NCBI GenBank assembly: GCA_964345075.1
Contig: CAYFPS010000002.1
Location: 215,156-279,155 of the forward strand
Direction of reading: 5' to 3'
Length of the DNA: 64,000 nucleotides
Origin: CAYFPS01 sp964345075
GTDB lineage: Bacteria; CAIWAD01
Below, piece after piece: positions 17,549 through 26,285 of this stretch. Numbering within the stretch: the stretch's first letter is position 1; each line of letters opens with the position of its first letter. The notes beneath the pieces are model-generated. The model ran no database searches and had not been told where the DNA came from. It saw nothing but the letters and a program-made list of their open reading frames with translations. The position numbers were made by a program, and so were the translations under genes.

Positions 17549-18464
17549 TACGCAGACTTTCCCGCGGAATCAGGAAGCGCAGATTGAGCTCCCGACCGCT
17601 ATCCTGAAAACGAATCTTGTACTTGTGACGACCTTCGGGGACCTCGACGTAGATCACTTCGCCCCTGGCCGGAACGCTATCCGTCTTGCCCGTGTATACG
17701 GCCAGGTCGCTCTGGCGACCCTGCAAAACCCAGGTATTCTTGAAGGCATCGTCCTCATAGACCTTCAGCATGTACTTCTGACGACCGCTCATCGAGCTGT
17801 TCCAGTCCAGACGGCTGATCACCTTCATGAAGGTCGGGCCGATCACATCCAGCTCCAGCTCTTCGCCACTTTTCAGCACATGGTAGGTGTTGATCGTTTC
17901 GCGAACGACAACATCACGGGCCGGGCAGACCGAAAGGGGCAAGATGTCAATGTTCCCGCCACGGGGAATCGGATGGATGAACTTCTTGCGCAGCCGAATG
18001 ATGACAGCATCATCCGGACAGCTGTCGGCAGTCAGTTCCAGGCGATGCGTGCCGGGCGGGACTTCGATCATGTCCGTCTGCGAAGCACTCAGCTTCTTGC
18101 CACCGTCCGCAATCCGGGCAGCGCGGGACTTGATGATCTTGTGCTCCATGGTGCCACCCTCATCGCCGTCCAGGCTCCAGGAAAGCGTGTAGGGATCACC
18201 CTTGTAGGAGCTCTTGTAGATCGAGCGGCTGATCACCCGAATCTCGGCGGGGCCTGTCACCATCATGCTCATGCTCGCGCCGAGATCCAGCGACCAGTAG
18301 GCGCGCTTATTACCATCGACTTCGGCCAGCACGCGACTCGCGCCTTCAACCTGTCGAACGGTGCTCCAGTTTGCCATCGCGGGCAGGGCAACCAGAAGGA
18401 GGGCGAGCAGTTGTATCACGATCGAATACCGAAGCTTCGTGAACTGCGCCGTATGGGAACTCAT
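17538..18464 (-). CDS. Secreted beta-rich protein of the pgs cluster
   Basis: A 308-residue protein. ATG at 18464 is chosen because AAGGAG lies just upstream. A signal peptide ends near ALPAMA. The mature protein is almost entirely beta strand, with repeated patterns such as DMIEVPPGTHRLEL and VIYVEVPEGRHKYKI that suggest jelly-roll or carbohydrate-binding-like domains. Its position between pgsW and the barrel protein suggests a periplasmic part of the same export system. Family unknown. Confidence 0.65.
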   Translation of the reverse strand: MSSHTAQFTKLRYSIVIQLLALLLVALPAMANWSTVRQVEGASRVLAEVDGNKRAYWSLDLGASMSMMVTGPAEIRVISRSIYKSSYKGDPYTLSWSLDGDEGGTMEHKIIKSRAARIADGGKKLSASQTDMIEVPPGTHRLELTADSCPDDAVIIRLRKKFIHPIPRGGNIDILPLSVCPARDVVVRETINTYHVLKSGEELELDVIGPTFMKVISRLDWNSSMSGRQKYMLKVYEDDAFKNTWVLQGRQSDLAVYTGKTDSVPARGEVIYVEVPEGRHKYKIRFQDSGRELNLRFLIPRESLRNEE

Positions 18465-18489
18465 GCTAACTCCTTCAGCCAGATTCTGG

Positions 18490-19626
18490 CTAGTGCATAT
18501 CGTCAAGGCTGCCGTTACCGCTTCCCAGCTGTTGCAGCTTGAGATCGAAGCGAATCACGACGGCAACCAGAATGGTCATGATGAAAACGGCCAGGCCCAC
18601 GATGCGCAGATCGTAGCGCTCGCTGACGAAGATTTCGCCGCGACCGGTTTCAATATCCTGTCCGGGACGCCAGGGCAGTCCGTAACTCTTCAGCATGGAA
18701 GAGAAGCGCCGTGATACATACTTGAAGTTGATCAGCGGCACGCCATTGTCTGAAAAGTAGTGAATCACGCCACGGGCCGGGTAATTGCGCGCATCCAGAT
18801 GACGGGCATAACCCACCGGCAGCAGTTTTGCATTCTCCGGATGACCGATACTGGCCACACCACCGCCAATGTTGATATAGGCGCTGTAACCGCGCAGGCT
18901 TTCGCGAACTTCATCCGTGAAGATCTGGGTACGGATGCGCACGGCTTCTTCAACATTTCCCGGATTGAGAAACTCAACACCTGCCCGGCGAATGGACTCA
19001 CGAATCAGCTCGCGTCCTTCCGGCGGCAGGCTCTGACCGCGATCGTCGGCACCACCGATGGAAGCGGCACGGGTATGAAACGTGATTTCGCCGGAATCGA
19101 AAAGCACCTTCTCCATGTCCAGCCAGGTGAAATCAGGATCGTTGGCGCCGTACCACGAGCTGCTGACACTGGTGATGATGACGGGATCCAGCTTCATCAC
19201 GCGCGCCGCAGCATAGGCCGCCAGGTTCAAACCGGGGAATGAGCCCGTTACGCCCATGGCAATTCGATCGCCTTCTTCCAGACCCGCCTCGTGATACATC
19301 TGGATCATCATGGCGGCAACATTGGGATTGAGCGTGGCCAGCTTGGCCTGATGATTGCCTTCGGTACTTGTGATCAGCGTGTGCTTCTGGCCGATCAGCA
19401 TGGTGCGGGCCGGATCGTTGACCTCATCAATGAAGGCCGCATCGGGCGCCTTGGCATCTCTGAGCATATCCATCCAGTGGCTCATCAGCTCGGCGGCCTC
19501 GATCTTTTCCTCGTACCAGGCCTGACGATGTTCAACGCGGCTGTTCTCCGCCCAGAGGTAAAGTCCGTAAGCGCAGATGGCAAGAACCAGCAGGGTCCAG
19601 GTGGATTTGAGACTGGGCTTAAACAT
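18490..19626 (-). CDS. pgsW: Poly-gamma-glutamate system protein PgsW
   Basis: A 378-residue protein with an N-terminal membrane anchor (about 8-26) and a C-terminal transmembrane segment (IVGLAVFIMTILVAVVIRF). The middle domain carries DPARTMLIGQKHTLITSTEGN, MGVTGSFPGLNLAAYAAA, SSSWYGANDPDFTWLDME and IGGGVASIGHP. These match the PgsW family, found next to CapB/PgsB and CapC/PgsC homologues in Gram-negative bacteria. Its molecular role is not established. The start overlaps the pgsC stop. Confidence 0.85.
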   Translation of the reverse strand: MFKPSLKSTWTLLVLAICAYGLYLWAENSRVEHRQAWYEEKIEAAELMSHWMDMLRDAKAPDAAFIDEVNDPARTMLIGQKHTLITSTEGNHQAKLATLNPNVAAMMIQMYHEAGLEEGDRIAMGVTGSFPGLNLAAYAAARVMKLDPVIITSVSSSWYGANDPDFTWLDMEKVLFDSGEITFHTRAASIGGADDRGQSLPPEGRELIRESIRRAGVEFLNPGNVEEAVRIRTQIFTDEVRESLRGYSAYINIGGGVASIGHPENAKLLPVGYARHLDARNYPARGVIHYFSDNGVPLINFKYVSRRFSSMLKSYGLPWRPGQDIETGRGEIFVSERYDLRIVGLAVFIMTILVAVVIRFDLKLQQLGSGNGSLDDMH

Positions 19627-20074
19627 GAGCGATCAACTCCCCTCCGGTGACAAGCATCATCAAAAGGCGGACACAGCTGGAAACCAGCAAAAGCGCGAGC
19701 AGCGTCTTGACCACACCCTGCTTGTCCATCCAGTTGGCGATCAGGCCGGGAATAATGAAGCCCACAGCCTGCATCTGCAGATCCACGCCGAAGAGCTCGT
19801 AAAAGGTCGACTGACGGGAGAAGTAGCCCAGCACAAATCCCAGCAGGATCGACAGGACCAGCCGCCTGCGGCCGTAGATGAACATGAACTGACCCAGCAC
19901 GCGAATGATGCCGAAGGTGATAAAGGAAACAAGGAAGGTACCCAGCAGCCTGAGCGGCTCGTGCATCTGCAGGGCCACATAGCCCGGCACCACGATGCCG
20001 CCGGCGGAGACACCGACCACTTCCTGAAAAATCATGCTGAGGATAACCCCCAGGCCGACGCTTATCTCAATCAT
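19619..20074 (-). CDS. pgsC: Poly-gamma-glutamate biosynthesis protein PgsC/CapC
   Basis: A 151-residue polytopic membrane protein with four to five hydrophobic segments. GVSAGGIVVPGYVAL and GVDLQMQAVGFIIPGLIANWMDKQG match PgsC. PgsC works with PgsB in the membrane complex that polymerises glutamate and moves the chain out. Start and stop overlap pgsB and pgsW by four and eight bases. Confidence 0.88.
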   Translation of the reverse strand: MIEISVGLGVILSMIFQEVVGVSAGGIVVPGYVALQMHEPLRLLGTFLVSFITFGIIRVLGQFMFIYGRRRLVLSILLGFVLGYFSRQSTFYELFGVDLQMQAVGFIIPGLIANWMDKQGVVKTLLALLLVSSCVRLLMMLVTGGELIAHV

Positions 20075-21237
20075 GCAACACTCCTGTCGCGGAAGTAATG
20101 AGCCACTTCGTGCCCACCGCCATGCACATTGCCAATGCCGAAGACAGTCATCACGGGATGATCAAGCCCGAGGACAGCCTTGAAGGTTGCCTCCGGCGAA
20201 GCCATGCCCAGTTGTATCACCTTTTCCTGCGGCAATCCAAGTCTGTAACACACACCAAGCAGTCGCTCGGTGCTTTCGCCAATCAGGATCAGGTGGTCGA
20301 ACTGTGTGTCCTCGTGCACCATTTCCACCAGCTGAACGGAACGCTCGAAGCGATCCTGCCTTGTGTTGAGAATGAAGATTGTAGCGCCCGGATCCTCGCT
20401 TAAACCGATCACGCGCTCCCAGATGGCGAGCGTGCTTTCCGGGTCGTTGGCCGCCAGCGCATTGACAAAGGTCGCGCGCTTGCCCGAGTCTTCAACCGTG
20501 TAGCGCTTGAGCGCACCCACATCCGGCGCTGCGCGGTACATGCCCTCCAGTGCCACCTCGCGGCCGATTCCCAGCTCGGCCGCCACGCGCAGGGCCAGCG
20601 CCACATTTTCCTTGTGCTCGATATGCTGGAAGGGGCGCATGTCGTCTTCGGTGACCAGCTCGTCAGTGACTTCGTGTAACACGGTCTTGCGACTCGCCGC
20701 CACATCGCGCATCAGACCGAAGAGCTTGTGTTCGCAGGTGAAAGCAACTTTGCCATTGGGCAGTGAATTACACAGGCTTTTGGCCACATTTTCAACGGTC
20801 GGACCCATTTCACGCAAATGATCCGGGCGGGCATTGGTGATTACGCCAATGGTCGAGCGCACCATTTTGTGCTCGGCAATCCACTGATATTCGGGCTGTA
20901 CGGCCATGCATTCAATCACCAGCACTTCTGGCTTGCGCTTGACCGCAAAAGCGATCACACGAATCTGCTCGATGATGTTGGCGCCGCGCGGGCGAACAAT
21001 CGGCAGCTCTTCGCCGTCCTCAAGGATGACGCGGGGAGCGCTGCCCGTCGTCTTGGCAATGGTGGCCAGTCCGCCAGCCCTTAGCGCGCCGGCAATCAGA
21101 CGGGTCACGCTGCTTTTGCCGCGGGTACCGTTGATGTGAATGCGAATGGGAATGCGCAGCAGGTTGGCCTGATGTCTGCGGAACTCCAGAATGCCCAGGA
21201 TGATTGCCAGGGCCACCAGTATCGCGATGATGAACAT
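20071..21237 (-). CDS. pgsB: Poly-gamma-glutamate synthase PgsB/CapB
   Basis: A 388-residue Mur-ligase-like ATP-grasping enzyme with an N-terminal membrane helix (about 2-19). HINGTRGKSSVTRLI is the P-loop. VLVIECMAVQPEYQWIAEHKMV and GVITNARPDHLREMGPT are strongly conserved in PgsB. The start ATG has AGGAGG 14 bases upstream, a wider gap than usual. First gene of a five-gene minus-strand operon. The product in this organism could be poly-gamma-glutamate or a related amide polymer; no pgsA/capA or racemase gene is present in the window. Confidence 0.9.
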   Translation of the reverse strand: MFIIAILVALAIILGILEFRRHQANLLRIPIRIHINGTRGKSSVTRLIAGALRAGGLATIAKTTGSAPRVILEDGEELPIVRPRGANIIEQIRVIAFAVKRKPEVLVIECMAVQPEYQWIAEHKMVRSTIGVITNARPDHLREMGPTVENVAKSLCNSLPNGKVAFTCEHKLFGLMRDVAASRKTVLHEVTDELVTEDDMRPFQHIEHKENVALALRVAAELGIGREVALEGMYRAAPDVGALKRYTVEDSGKRATFVNALAANDPESTLAIWERVIGLSEDPGATIFILNTRQDRFERSVQLVEMVHEDTQFDHLILIGESTERLLGVCYRLGLPQEKVIQLGMASPEATFKAVLGLDHPVMTVFGIGNVHGGGHEVAHYFRDRSVA

Positions 21238-21581
21238 GCTTCGGGAACGCGCCTCCTAATGCCGGTCGCCGCCCCGGCTTCATGTCGAAGCGAGAGGGGG
21301 CAGCTCACAAGCCGATCAACCTAGCATAAATCGCGCCAGAATTGCGACAAGGCCCTGTCAGGTACAGTGCCTGAACCATCCAGCAAGCTGTCGGGCGTAA
21401 CGGTTGATATTCATGGACTTTCTGCGGCTTCTTGTGCAAGTGACTAAAGCATGTCACATTGATCAGCAACAAGGCTCAGCAACGGCTGTCTTGATTTCTT
21501 TTCAACAGGTCAATTGGCAAGAACATTTTCGGCCTGATCAAGGCCCTATCGTATTGGCATGATTACTGCTAAACAACAGTT
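21238..21581. other. Divergent intergenic region between pgsB and a secreted protein gene
   Basis: This 344-bp gap must hold promoters for both directions. I see one palindrome, GTGAC-N8-GTCAC at 21440-21457, that could be an operator, and AT-rich DNA toward the right end. No gene, RNA or clear -35/-10 pair is convincing. Confidence 0.4.
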
Positions 21582-23360
21582 ATGACTTCGCACAGATTCC
21601 TGATTCGATTAGCCCTTCTTGCCACTTTACTGGCAAACTTGGTCTACGCCCTTGATCCGGGTGGGGCCAGACCTGTCTCTGTCGACCCGAATGCCGCGCA
21701 GCCCTGGCAGGAAAGCCGCGACGAAGCCCTGCTCTGCTATCACACCGGCGCGGCCTACTACATGAAGGTTCCGCACCCGGGCTACGGCAATCCACACCCC
21801 TATTTTCAGCGGATCACGCCCGGCGCTTCCGGGCATGTGGAAGGGCTTCAGTTTCGCTACTACAACAGCTTCGGCAACAATCATTTTCATCATGGCACCG
21901 TCGAGTTCAGCCTGCACCGACAGTCAGCCGGCCTGCCCGGCCTGCCCGAGTTGACCATCAGCGCCGAGACGGACACCATCGGCAATGCAATTGTCGATTA
22001 TCCCCTGCTGGATGAGTTCAGCTTTGCAGCGGGGGAAGTCTTCTACCTGAGCCTTTCCTATTTCCCTGAAAGTCCGCAGGACACCATTGCCATGGTGCTG
22101 GCCGATATTGGTCAGTACACGGGGCACAGCTTCTACTTTCTGGATGACCAGATCATGTGGTGGGGCAATAATGCCGGCACGCCCTATGGGGACATGCACC
22201 TCTGCGCCCAGACCTGGCTGAATGATGAAGAAGCCGTGGCGCATTTCCCCTGGCCGCAGATTGACCTTGGGCTTTCCCCGGAAAACACGGGAAATCTGGT
22301 CCGGATTCCACTGACGAATCAGGGCACGGCCGCGCTGGTCATTCATCAGATAAGCGTGGATCAGGCGGACTGGACCGTTTTGGCCATAGGTCCGGACTCG
22401 CTGCAAAGTGCGGACACCACAATGATTCAGATCGAATGGCAAGCCCAGAATGGTGACACACTTTCGCTGGCCAACCTGCATCTGGAAACCAACGCGATCA
22501 ACATGGCGGAAACGGATATCGAGCTAAAAGCCGGCAGCAGTTCGGCAGAGCTGTTGATTGCCGACTGGACCGAGTGGGGCGTGCGCAGCCTGCAACTGGC
22601 GGACACGGGGCAGGTCAGCAACCCCTGGGCGCTTTACAGCGGCCTGGGGCGACCCGCACCATTTGCCGGTCATGGTTTCAGTTTGAACTCGCCGAATGTG
22701 CAGGATGTGCTGGCCCTCTTTCCTTTCGATCTTCCGGCTGAAAGCTGGATCGAGCTGCGCTGGACACACCTGCAGCGACGAATTGACGACATGCAGCATC
22801 ATGCCCTTGTCTGGCGTGGATCGGAACATGAAGACTGGCACGAGCTGGCCGAGCCCGATCTTTCACAGGATCCCTGGACCGGCCAAGAAAACACCTGGCA
22901 CCTGACCCCGCGCCTGATGCTGGGCCCGATTCCTCCAACGGAAGGATTCGAGCTGGGCTTTCTTTTCAGCGGTGCTTACCCGCAGGATTCCTGGTACATC
23001 GATGATGTCGAGCTGATTTTGCATCACGCCCTGATTGCGCCTGCGGTGAGCATCCGGCCCTGGGGAACCGGCATCAAATTGAGCTGGCCGCACGTGGAAG
23101 ATGCTGATCGCTACCTTGTTGAAGCGATGGATGACGGTCTTGTTACCGCTTCGTGGTGGACAGAGAGCAACTGCTGGACTCGCATGGGCGAACTCAGGCA
23201 ATCACTGGGACAATACCGCGTGACTGCTTTCAACAGTTTCACCCCGCCGCTGGAAAACCGCTTGCAGCATAACGGAGGCCGCAGATGGAGTGGAAAGGAC
23301 GCAGAGTCTGTATCACGGGTGCTTCAGGTTTCATTGGACGGCACCTGCTTGCCCGACTGA
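21582..23360 (+). CDS. Large secreted protein, unknown function
   Basis: A 592-residue protein with a signal peptide (FLIRLALLATLLANLVYA). The mature part has a beta-rich domain, a segment resembling an immunoglobulin-like surface module (LGLSPENTGNLVRIPLTNQGTA, ending about 330), and a jelly-roll-like part containing WYIDDVEL, followed by a fibronectin-like stretch near the C-terminus. Such architectures are common on FCB-group cell surfaces. No catalytic motif is seen. Its last 76 bases overlap the next gene in another frame. Confidence 0.75.
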   Translation: MTSHRFLIRLALLATLLANLVYALDPGGARPVSVDPNAAQPWQESRDEALLCYHTGAAYYMKVPHPGYGNPHPYFQRITPGASGHVEGLQFRYYNSFGNNHFHHGTVEFSLHRQSAGLPGLPELTISAETDTIGNAIVDYPLLDEFSFAAGEVFYLSLSYFPESPQDTIAMVLADIGQYTGHSFYFLDDQIMWWGNNAGTPYGDMHLCAQTWLNDEEAVAHFPWPQIDLGLSPENTGNLVRIPLTNQGTAALVIHQISVDQADWTVLAIGPDSLQSADTTMIQIEWQAQNGDTLSLANLHLETNAINMAETDIELKAGSSSAELLIADWTEWGVRSLQLADTGQVSNPWALYSGLGRPAPFAGHGFSLNSPNVQDVLALFPFDLPAESWIELRWTHLQRRIDDMQHHALVWRGSEHEDWHELAEPDLSQDPWTGQENTWHLTPRLMLGPIPPTEGFELGFLFSGAYPQDSWYIDDVELILHHALIAPAVSIRPWGTGIKLSWPHVEDADRYLVEAMDDGLVTASWWTESNCWTRMGELRQSLGQYRVTAFNSFTPPLENRLQHNGGRRWSGKDAESVSRVLQVSLDGTCLPD

Positions 23361-24262
23361 TTGAAGAAGGCGCGCATCCCAGCCTGCTGCTGCGTTACAC
23401 ATCCCGCCCCGATCACGAACTGCTGCCCGCCGAAACCCTGGAACATTGCCGTGTCACACGAGGAGATATTGCTGACCCCGCAGCCTTAAGGCGTGCGTTT
23501 GATGGCTGTGATACAATCTTCCATCTGGCAGCCCTGATCGGCATCCCCTACAGTTACGAGTCTCCTGAAGAAGTTGTGCGCGTGAATGTGTCCGGCACGC
23601 AGAATGTGCTGGAGAGGGCCAGAGAGGCAGAAACACCTCGCGTGGTGATCACCTCCACCAGTGAAGTTTACGGCAGTGCGCAAAGAGTGCCGATGCCGCT
23701 TGATCATCCCCTGAATGCGCAAAGCCCCTATGCCGCATCCAAGATCGCAGCCGATCAACTGGGGCTCTCCTATCAAAGATCCTTCGGGCTACCGGTTTCG
23801 ATTCTGAGGCCCTTCAACACCTATGGCCCGGGCCAGAGCAGTCGTGCCGTGATACCCGTGATTCTCTCGCAGGCCTTGCGTGGTCAGAAGATTCAGCTTG
23901 GCAATCTGGACAGCACGCGCGACTTCACCTGGGTTGGTGATACAGCCCGCGCCTTTCTGCTGGCGGCTTCGCGCAAGGAGATGATCGGCCAAACCTGCAC
24001 ATGTGGCACCGGCGTCGAGACATCGATTGGACGACTGGTTGAGCTGGCTGGCCAGCTGACGGGCAGAGCTCTCGAGGTGAATCAGCAGAAGGATCGCATG
24101 CGACCCGAGCAATCGGAAGTGGATCGCCTTTGCTGTGATCCAGCACCAGCTGCCGAACTGCTAGGCTGGAAGCCCGAAGTCTCGATCGAACAGGGCCTTG
24201 AGCGCACTCTTGCCTGGATGAAGGACAATCTTGACGAAATCGGTCATGGCTACCAGCGCTAA
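23285..24262 (+). CDS. NAD-dependent sugar-nucleotide epimerase/dehydratase (LegB-like)
   Basis: A 325-residue extended-SDR enzyme. CITGASGFIGRHLL is the NAD-binding Gly motif; STSEVYGSAQRVPM and SPYAASKIAADQL hold the catalytic Ser/Thr, Tyr and Lys; RPFNTYGPGQSSRAVIP follows. This set is closest to LegB-type UDP-GlcNAc 4,6-dehydratases of legionaminic acid synthesis, but no other pathway gene is present. GGAGG lies eight bases before the ATG. The gene starts inside the end of the secreted-protein gene. Confidence 0.85.
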   Translation: MEWKGRRVCITGASGFIGRHLLARLIEEGAHPSLLLRYTSRPDHELLPAETLEHCRVTRGDIADPAALRRAFDGCDTIFHLAALIGIPYSYESPEEVVRVNVSGTQNVLERAREAETPRVVITSTSEVYGSAQRVPMPLDHPLNAQSPYAASKIAADQLGLSYQRSFGLPVSILRPFNTYGPGQSSRAVIPVILSQALRGQKIQLGNLDSTRDFTWVGDTARAFLLAASRKEMIGQTCTCGTGVETSIGRLVELAGQLTGRALEVNQQKDRMRPEQSEVDRLCCDPAPAAELLGWKPEVSIEQGLERTLAWMKDNLDEIGHGYQR

Positions 24263-24605
24263 ACAGCTAATCGGGATCGGCTGTGACACAGAGGACCTGG
24301 ATCGCTTTCGGCAAACCCTTGAGCGCAGCCCGGGCTTTCTTAAGCGCTGGTACAGTGCCGCCGAACGCAAAGAGCAGAGTCAGGCAGAAGATCCCTTGTA
24401 TCACGCCCTTTGCCAGTTCACGCTGAAGGAAGCTCTTATCAAGGCCTGCTGGGAGCTGAAAGCCCTGACGCCCGCTTCCATCGAAGTTCTGCTGAATGAA
24501 AAACCGCGCCTGCCCGAAGAGCTTGGCGTGGTTCTGTCTGTTAACTGGACCCTCCACCGGCATGATGGATATGCCGAAGCGGAGGTGCTGGTTTTCAGGC
24601 GCTGA
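24246..24605 (+). CDS. 4'-phosphopantetheinyl transferase superfamily protein (AcpS-like)
   Basis: About 119 residues. IGIGCDTEDLDRF corresponds to the GIDxxxxxR start of AcpS, and FTLKEALIKACWE to the WxxKEAxxKA metal/CoA motif. It would attach phosphopantetheine to a carrier protein. Start is uncertain: ATG at 24246 or TTG at 24231, neither with a strong ribosome site. It overlaps the 3' ends of both neighbours. Confidence 0.75.
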   Translation: MATSAKQLIGIGCDTEDLDRFRQTLERSPGFLKRWYSAAERKEQSQAEDPLYHALCQFTLKEALIKACWELKALTPASIEVLLNEKPRLPEELGVVLSVNWTLHRHDGYAEAEVLVFRR

Positions 24606-25938
24606 ATCCCTCGCGGCCCATGCGGCCGTAAGTCAGAATCTTGCCGGCTTCCACTCCTGGCTGATCAAAAGTGTTGATCCCCATCAGTTCGCCATTGAAA
24701 AAGGTCTCCAGCATGAAGAACTGGAAGAGCTGCCCGAGCCAGTAGGCGTCAAGTTTCGGCAGGCTGATTGTGCGTGAGGCACGACCTTCGACTTTAAGTG
24801 CTTCAGCCGTCGATTCCTGCTCGGCATTGATCAGGCGGGACATGTCCTGCCCGGCCAGATAGGCGATGGCTTCGTGCTGCTCGAAGGCACGCCCGATGGG
24901 AGCCGCTCCGCCAAAGGCCTCAAGGCGAATGAATGTGACCAGCTTGTCTTTGGGCCCTTCCATGAAGAGCTGCAGGAGTGAATGCTGATCGGCCGCGCCC
25001 AGCGCGCCAAGCGGCGTGGAGCCACTGTGCACCACCTGGGCGGCCTTGTTGAACTTCTTGCCCAGGCTTTCGCCCCAGAGCTGCACATACCAGTCGGCCA
25101 CATGACGCAAACGCCTTGCATAGGGCATGAGCACATTGATGTTGGGACCACTTTTGAAGAAGCTGTAACTGGCGGCGGCAGCCTGAAGAGTGCGGTTCTC
25201 CGCAAGGGGCGCATTCATCGCGTCAAGTGTGATGGCCTCCGCGCCGGCCAGCAGTTCGGCCGTGTCGATGCCGAGCATTTCGCAGGGGAAAAGCCCAACG
25301 GCACTCAGGAGCGAAAAGCGCCCGCCAGTCTTGGGCGGAATGGGCAGCACGGCCAGGCTCTCTTCACGCCCGATACGCTGCAGAAGGCCATCGCCATGGT
25401 CGGTGGTCAGCACAAAATGGTCTTTCCAGCCTTCGCCCAGTTCCTGACGGAACCGTTCAGCCAGACTGAGGAAATTGGCCGCTGTCTCGGCCGTGGTGCC
25501 CGACTTGGAAACCACATTCACCAGCGTCCTGGCCGGATCAATCTGCTCCAGCAACTCGCGCAGGGCATCAGGATCGGAGTTATCCAGCACATGAAAGCGC
25601 GGATGGCCCTTGCGAAGATCGGCGTTGTCATTCCACCAGCCGTGACACAAGGCCGCCTGCAGAGCGATGGTTCCCCAGGTGCTGCCGCCGATGCCGATCA
25701 GCACAAAATCCTCGAAGCGTCCTTTCAGGCTTGCCGCCAATTGGCGGACCTGCTCGACCTCTGGTCGCCGGAAGGTGTTGGCAAAGGTGCCGGTTTCCTT
25801 GTCGTTGACCATTCGGCCCAGCGCCTGCTGGCAGCTTTCAAGCTCAGGCACGAGCCCAAGGGCGTAATCGGCGGCAAGTCCCTCGCCCCCAAGGGCCGCG
25901 CCCAGCATGTAGCTGGAATCAACTGTCAAAAGCGACAT
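24595..25938 (-). CDS. pgi: Glucose-6-phosphate isomerase
   Basis: A 447-residue enzyme of the shorter bacterial type. GIGGSTWGTIALQAAL, VNVVSKSGTTAETAANF (phosphate binding) and QVVHSGSTPLGALGAADQHS are characteristic blocks, and GKILTYGRMGREGFSA ends the protein. It interconverts glucose-6-phosphate and fructose-6-phosphate. The ribosome site GGGGGAC directly follows the T-run of an upstream terminator. The 3' end overlaps the convergent AcpS-like gene by 11 bases. Confidence 0.92.
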   Translation of the reverse strand: MSLLTVDSSYMLGAALGGEGLAADYALGLVPELESCQQALGRMVNDKETGTFANTFRRPEVEQVRQLAASLKGRFEDFVLIGIGGSTWGTIALQAALCHGWWNDNADLRKGHPRFHVLDNSDPDALRELLEQIDPARTLVNVVSKSGTTAETAANFLSLAERFRQELGEGWKDHFVLTTDHGDGLLQRIGREESLAVLPIPPKTGGRFSLLSAVGLFPCEMLGIDTAELLAGAEAITLDAMNAPLAENRTLQAAAASYSFFKSGPNINVLMPYARRLRHVADWYVQLWGESLGKKFNKAAQVVHSGSTPLGALGAADQHSLLQLFMEGPKDKLVTFIRLEAFGGAAPIGRAFEQHEAIAYLAGQDMSRLINAEQESTAEALKVEGRASRTISLPKLDAYWLGQLFQFFMLETFFNGELMGINTFDQPGVEAGKILTYGRMGREGFSA

Positions 25939-25956
25939 GAGTCCCCCAAAAAAAGA

Positions 25957-25983
25957 CCGCCAGGCCCCTGAAGGGCTTGGCGG
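25957..25983 (-). terminator. Terminator between the zinc-ribbon gene and pgi
   Basis: On the minus strand CCGCCA-x-GCCC pairs with GGGC-x-TGGCGG, followed by TCTTTTTTT and then at once the pgi ribosome site. It ends the upstream small gene and may attenuate pgi. Confidence 0.75.
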
Positions 25984-26044
25984 CGGAGTTTCGATGCATG
26001 ACCGCGGGCGTCACGCGATTCTGTCAACGGCAAGCAGCCCGAAG

Positions 26045-26206
26045 CTACTTTTCCTTCTTCTCCGTAGGCAGAATCTTGTACATTCCCGCACCACAGGATT
26101 CGCAAGTGCCCTTGACGGCATTACGGCCATTCTTCATGGACAGCTTTACGACTTCCTTCATTTCCTTGTGGGCGCGACAACGCATGCAGTAGCCAGTGTG
26201 TGACAT
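26045..26206 (-). CDS. Small zinc-ribbon protein (DUF5679-like)
   Basis: A 53-residue protein. The ATG at 26206 follows a strong GGAGG; a longer frame to 26254 is not supported. It contains CMRC near residue 7 and CESCG near residue 36, with KNGRNAVKGTC between them. This is the layout of DUF5679 proteins, short treble-clef/zinc-ribbon proteins of unknown function. Confidence 0.8.
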   Translation of the reverse strand: MSHTGYCMRCRAHKEMKEVVKLSMKNGRNAVKGTCESCGAGMYKILPTEKKEK

Positions 26207-26285
26207 GAGACCTCCAACTGTGGAACTTTCAGAAATAAAGGAATTTGTCCCCAATCGTCAAGCGAAAGCTGTAAAGCTGAAACAT

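Noticed and set aside
23285..24605. A legionaminic acid pathway
   Set aside because: Only a LegB-like dehydratase is present; the following gene is AcpS-like and no other pathway gene is nearby.
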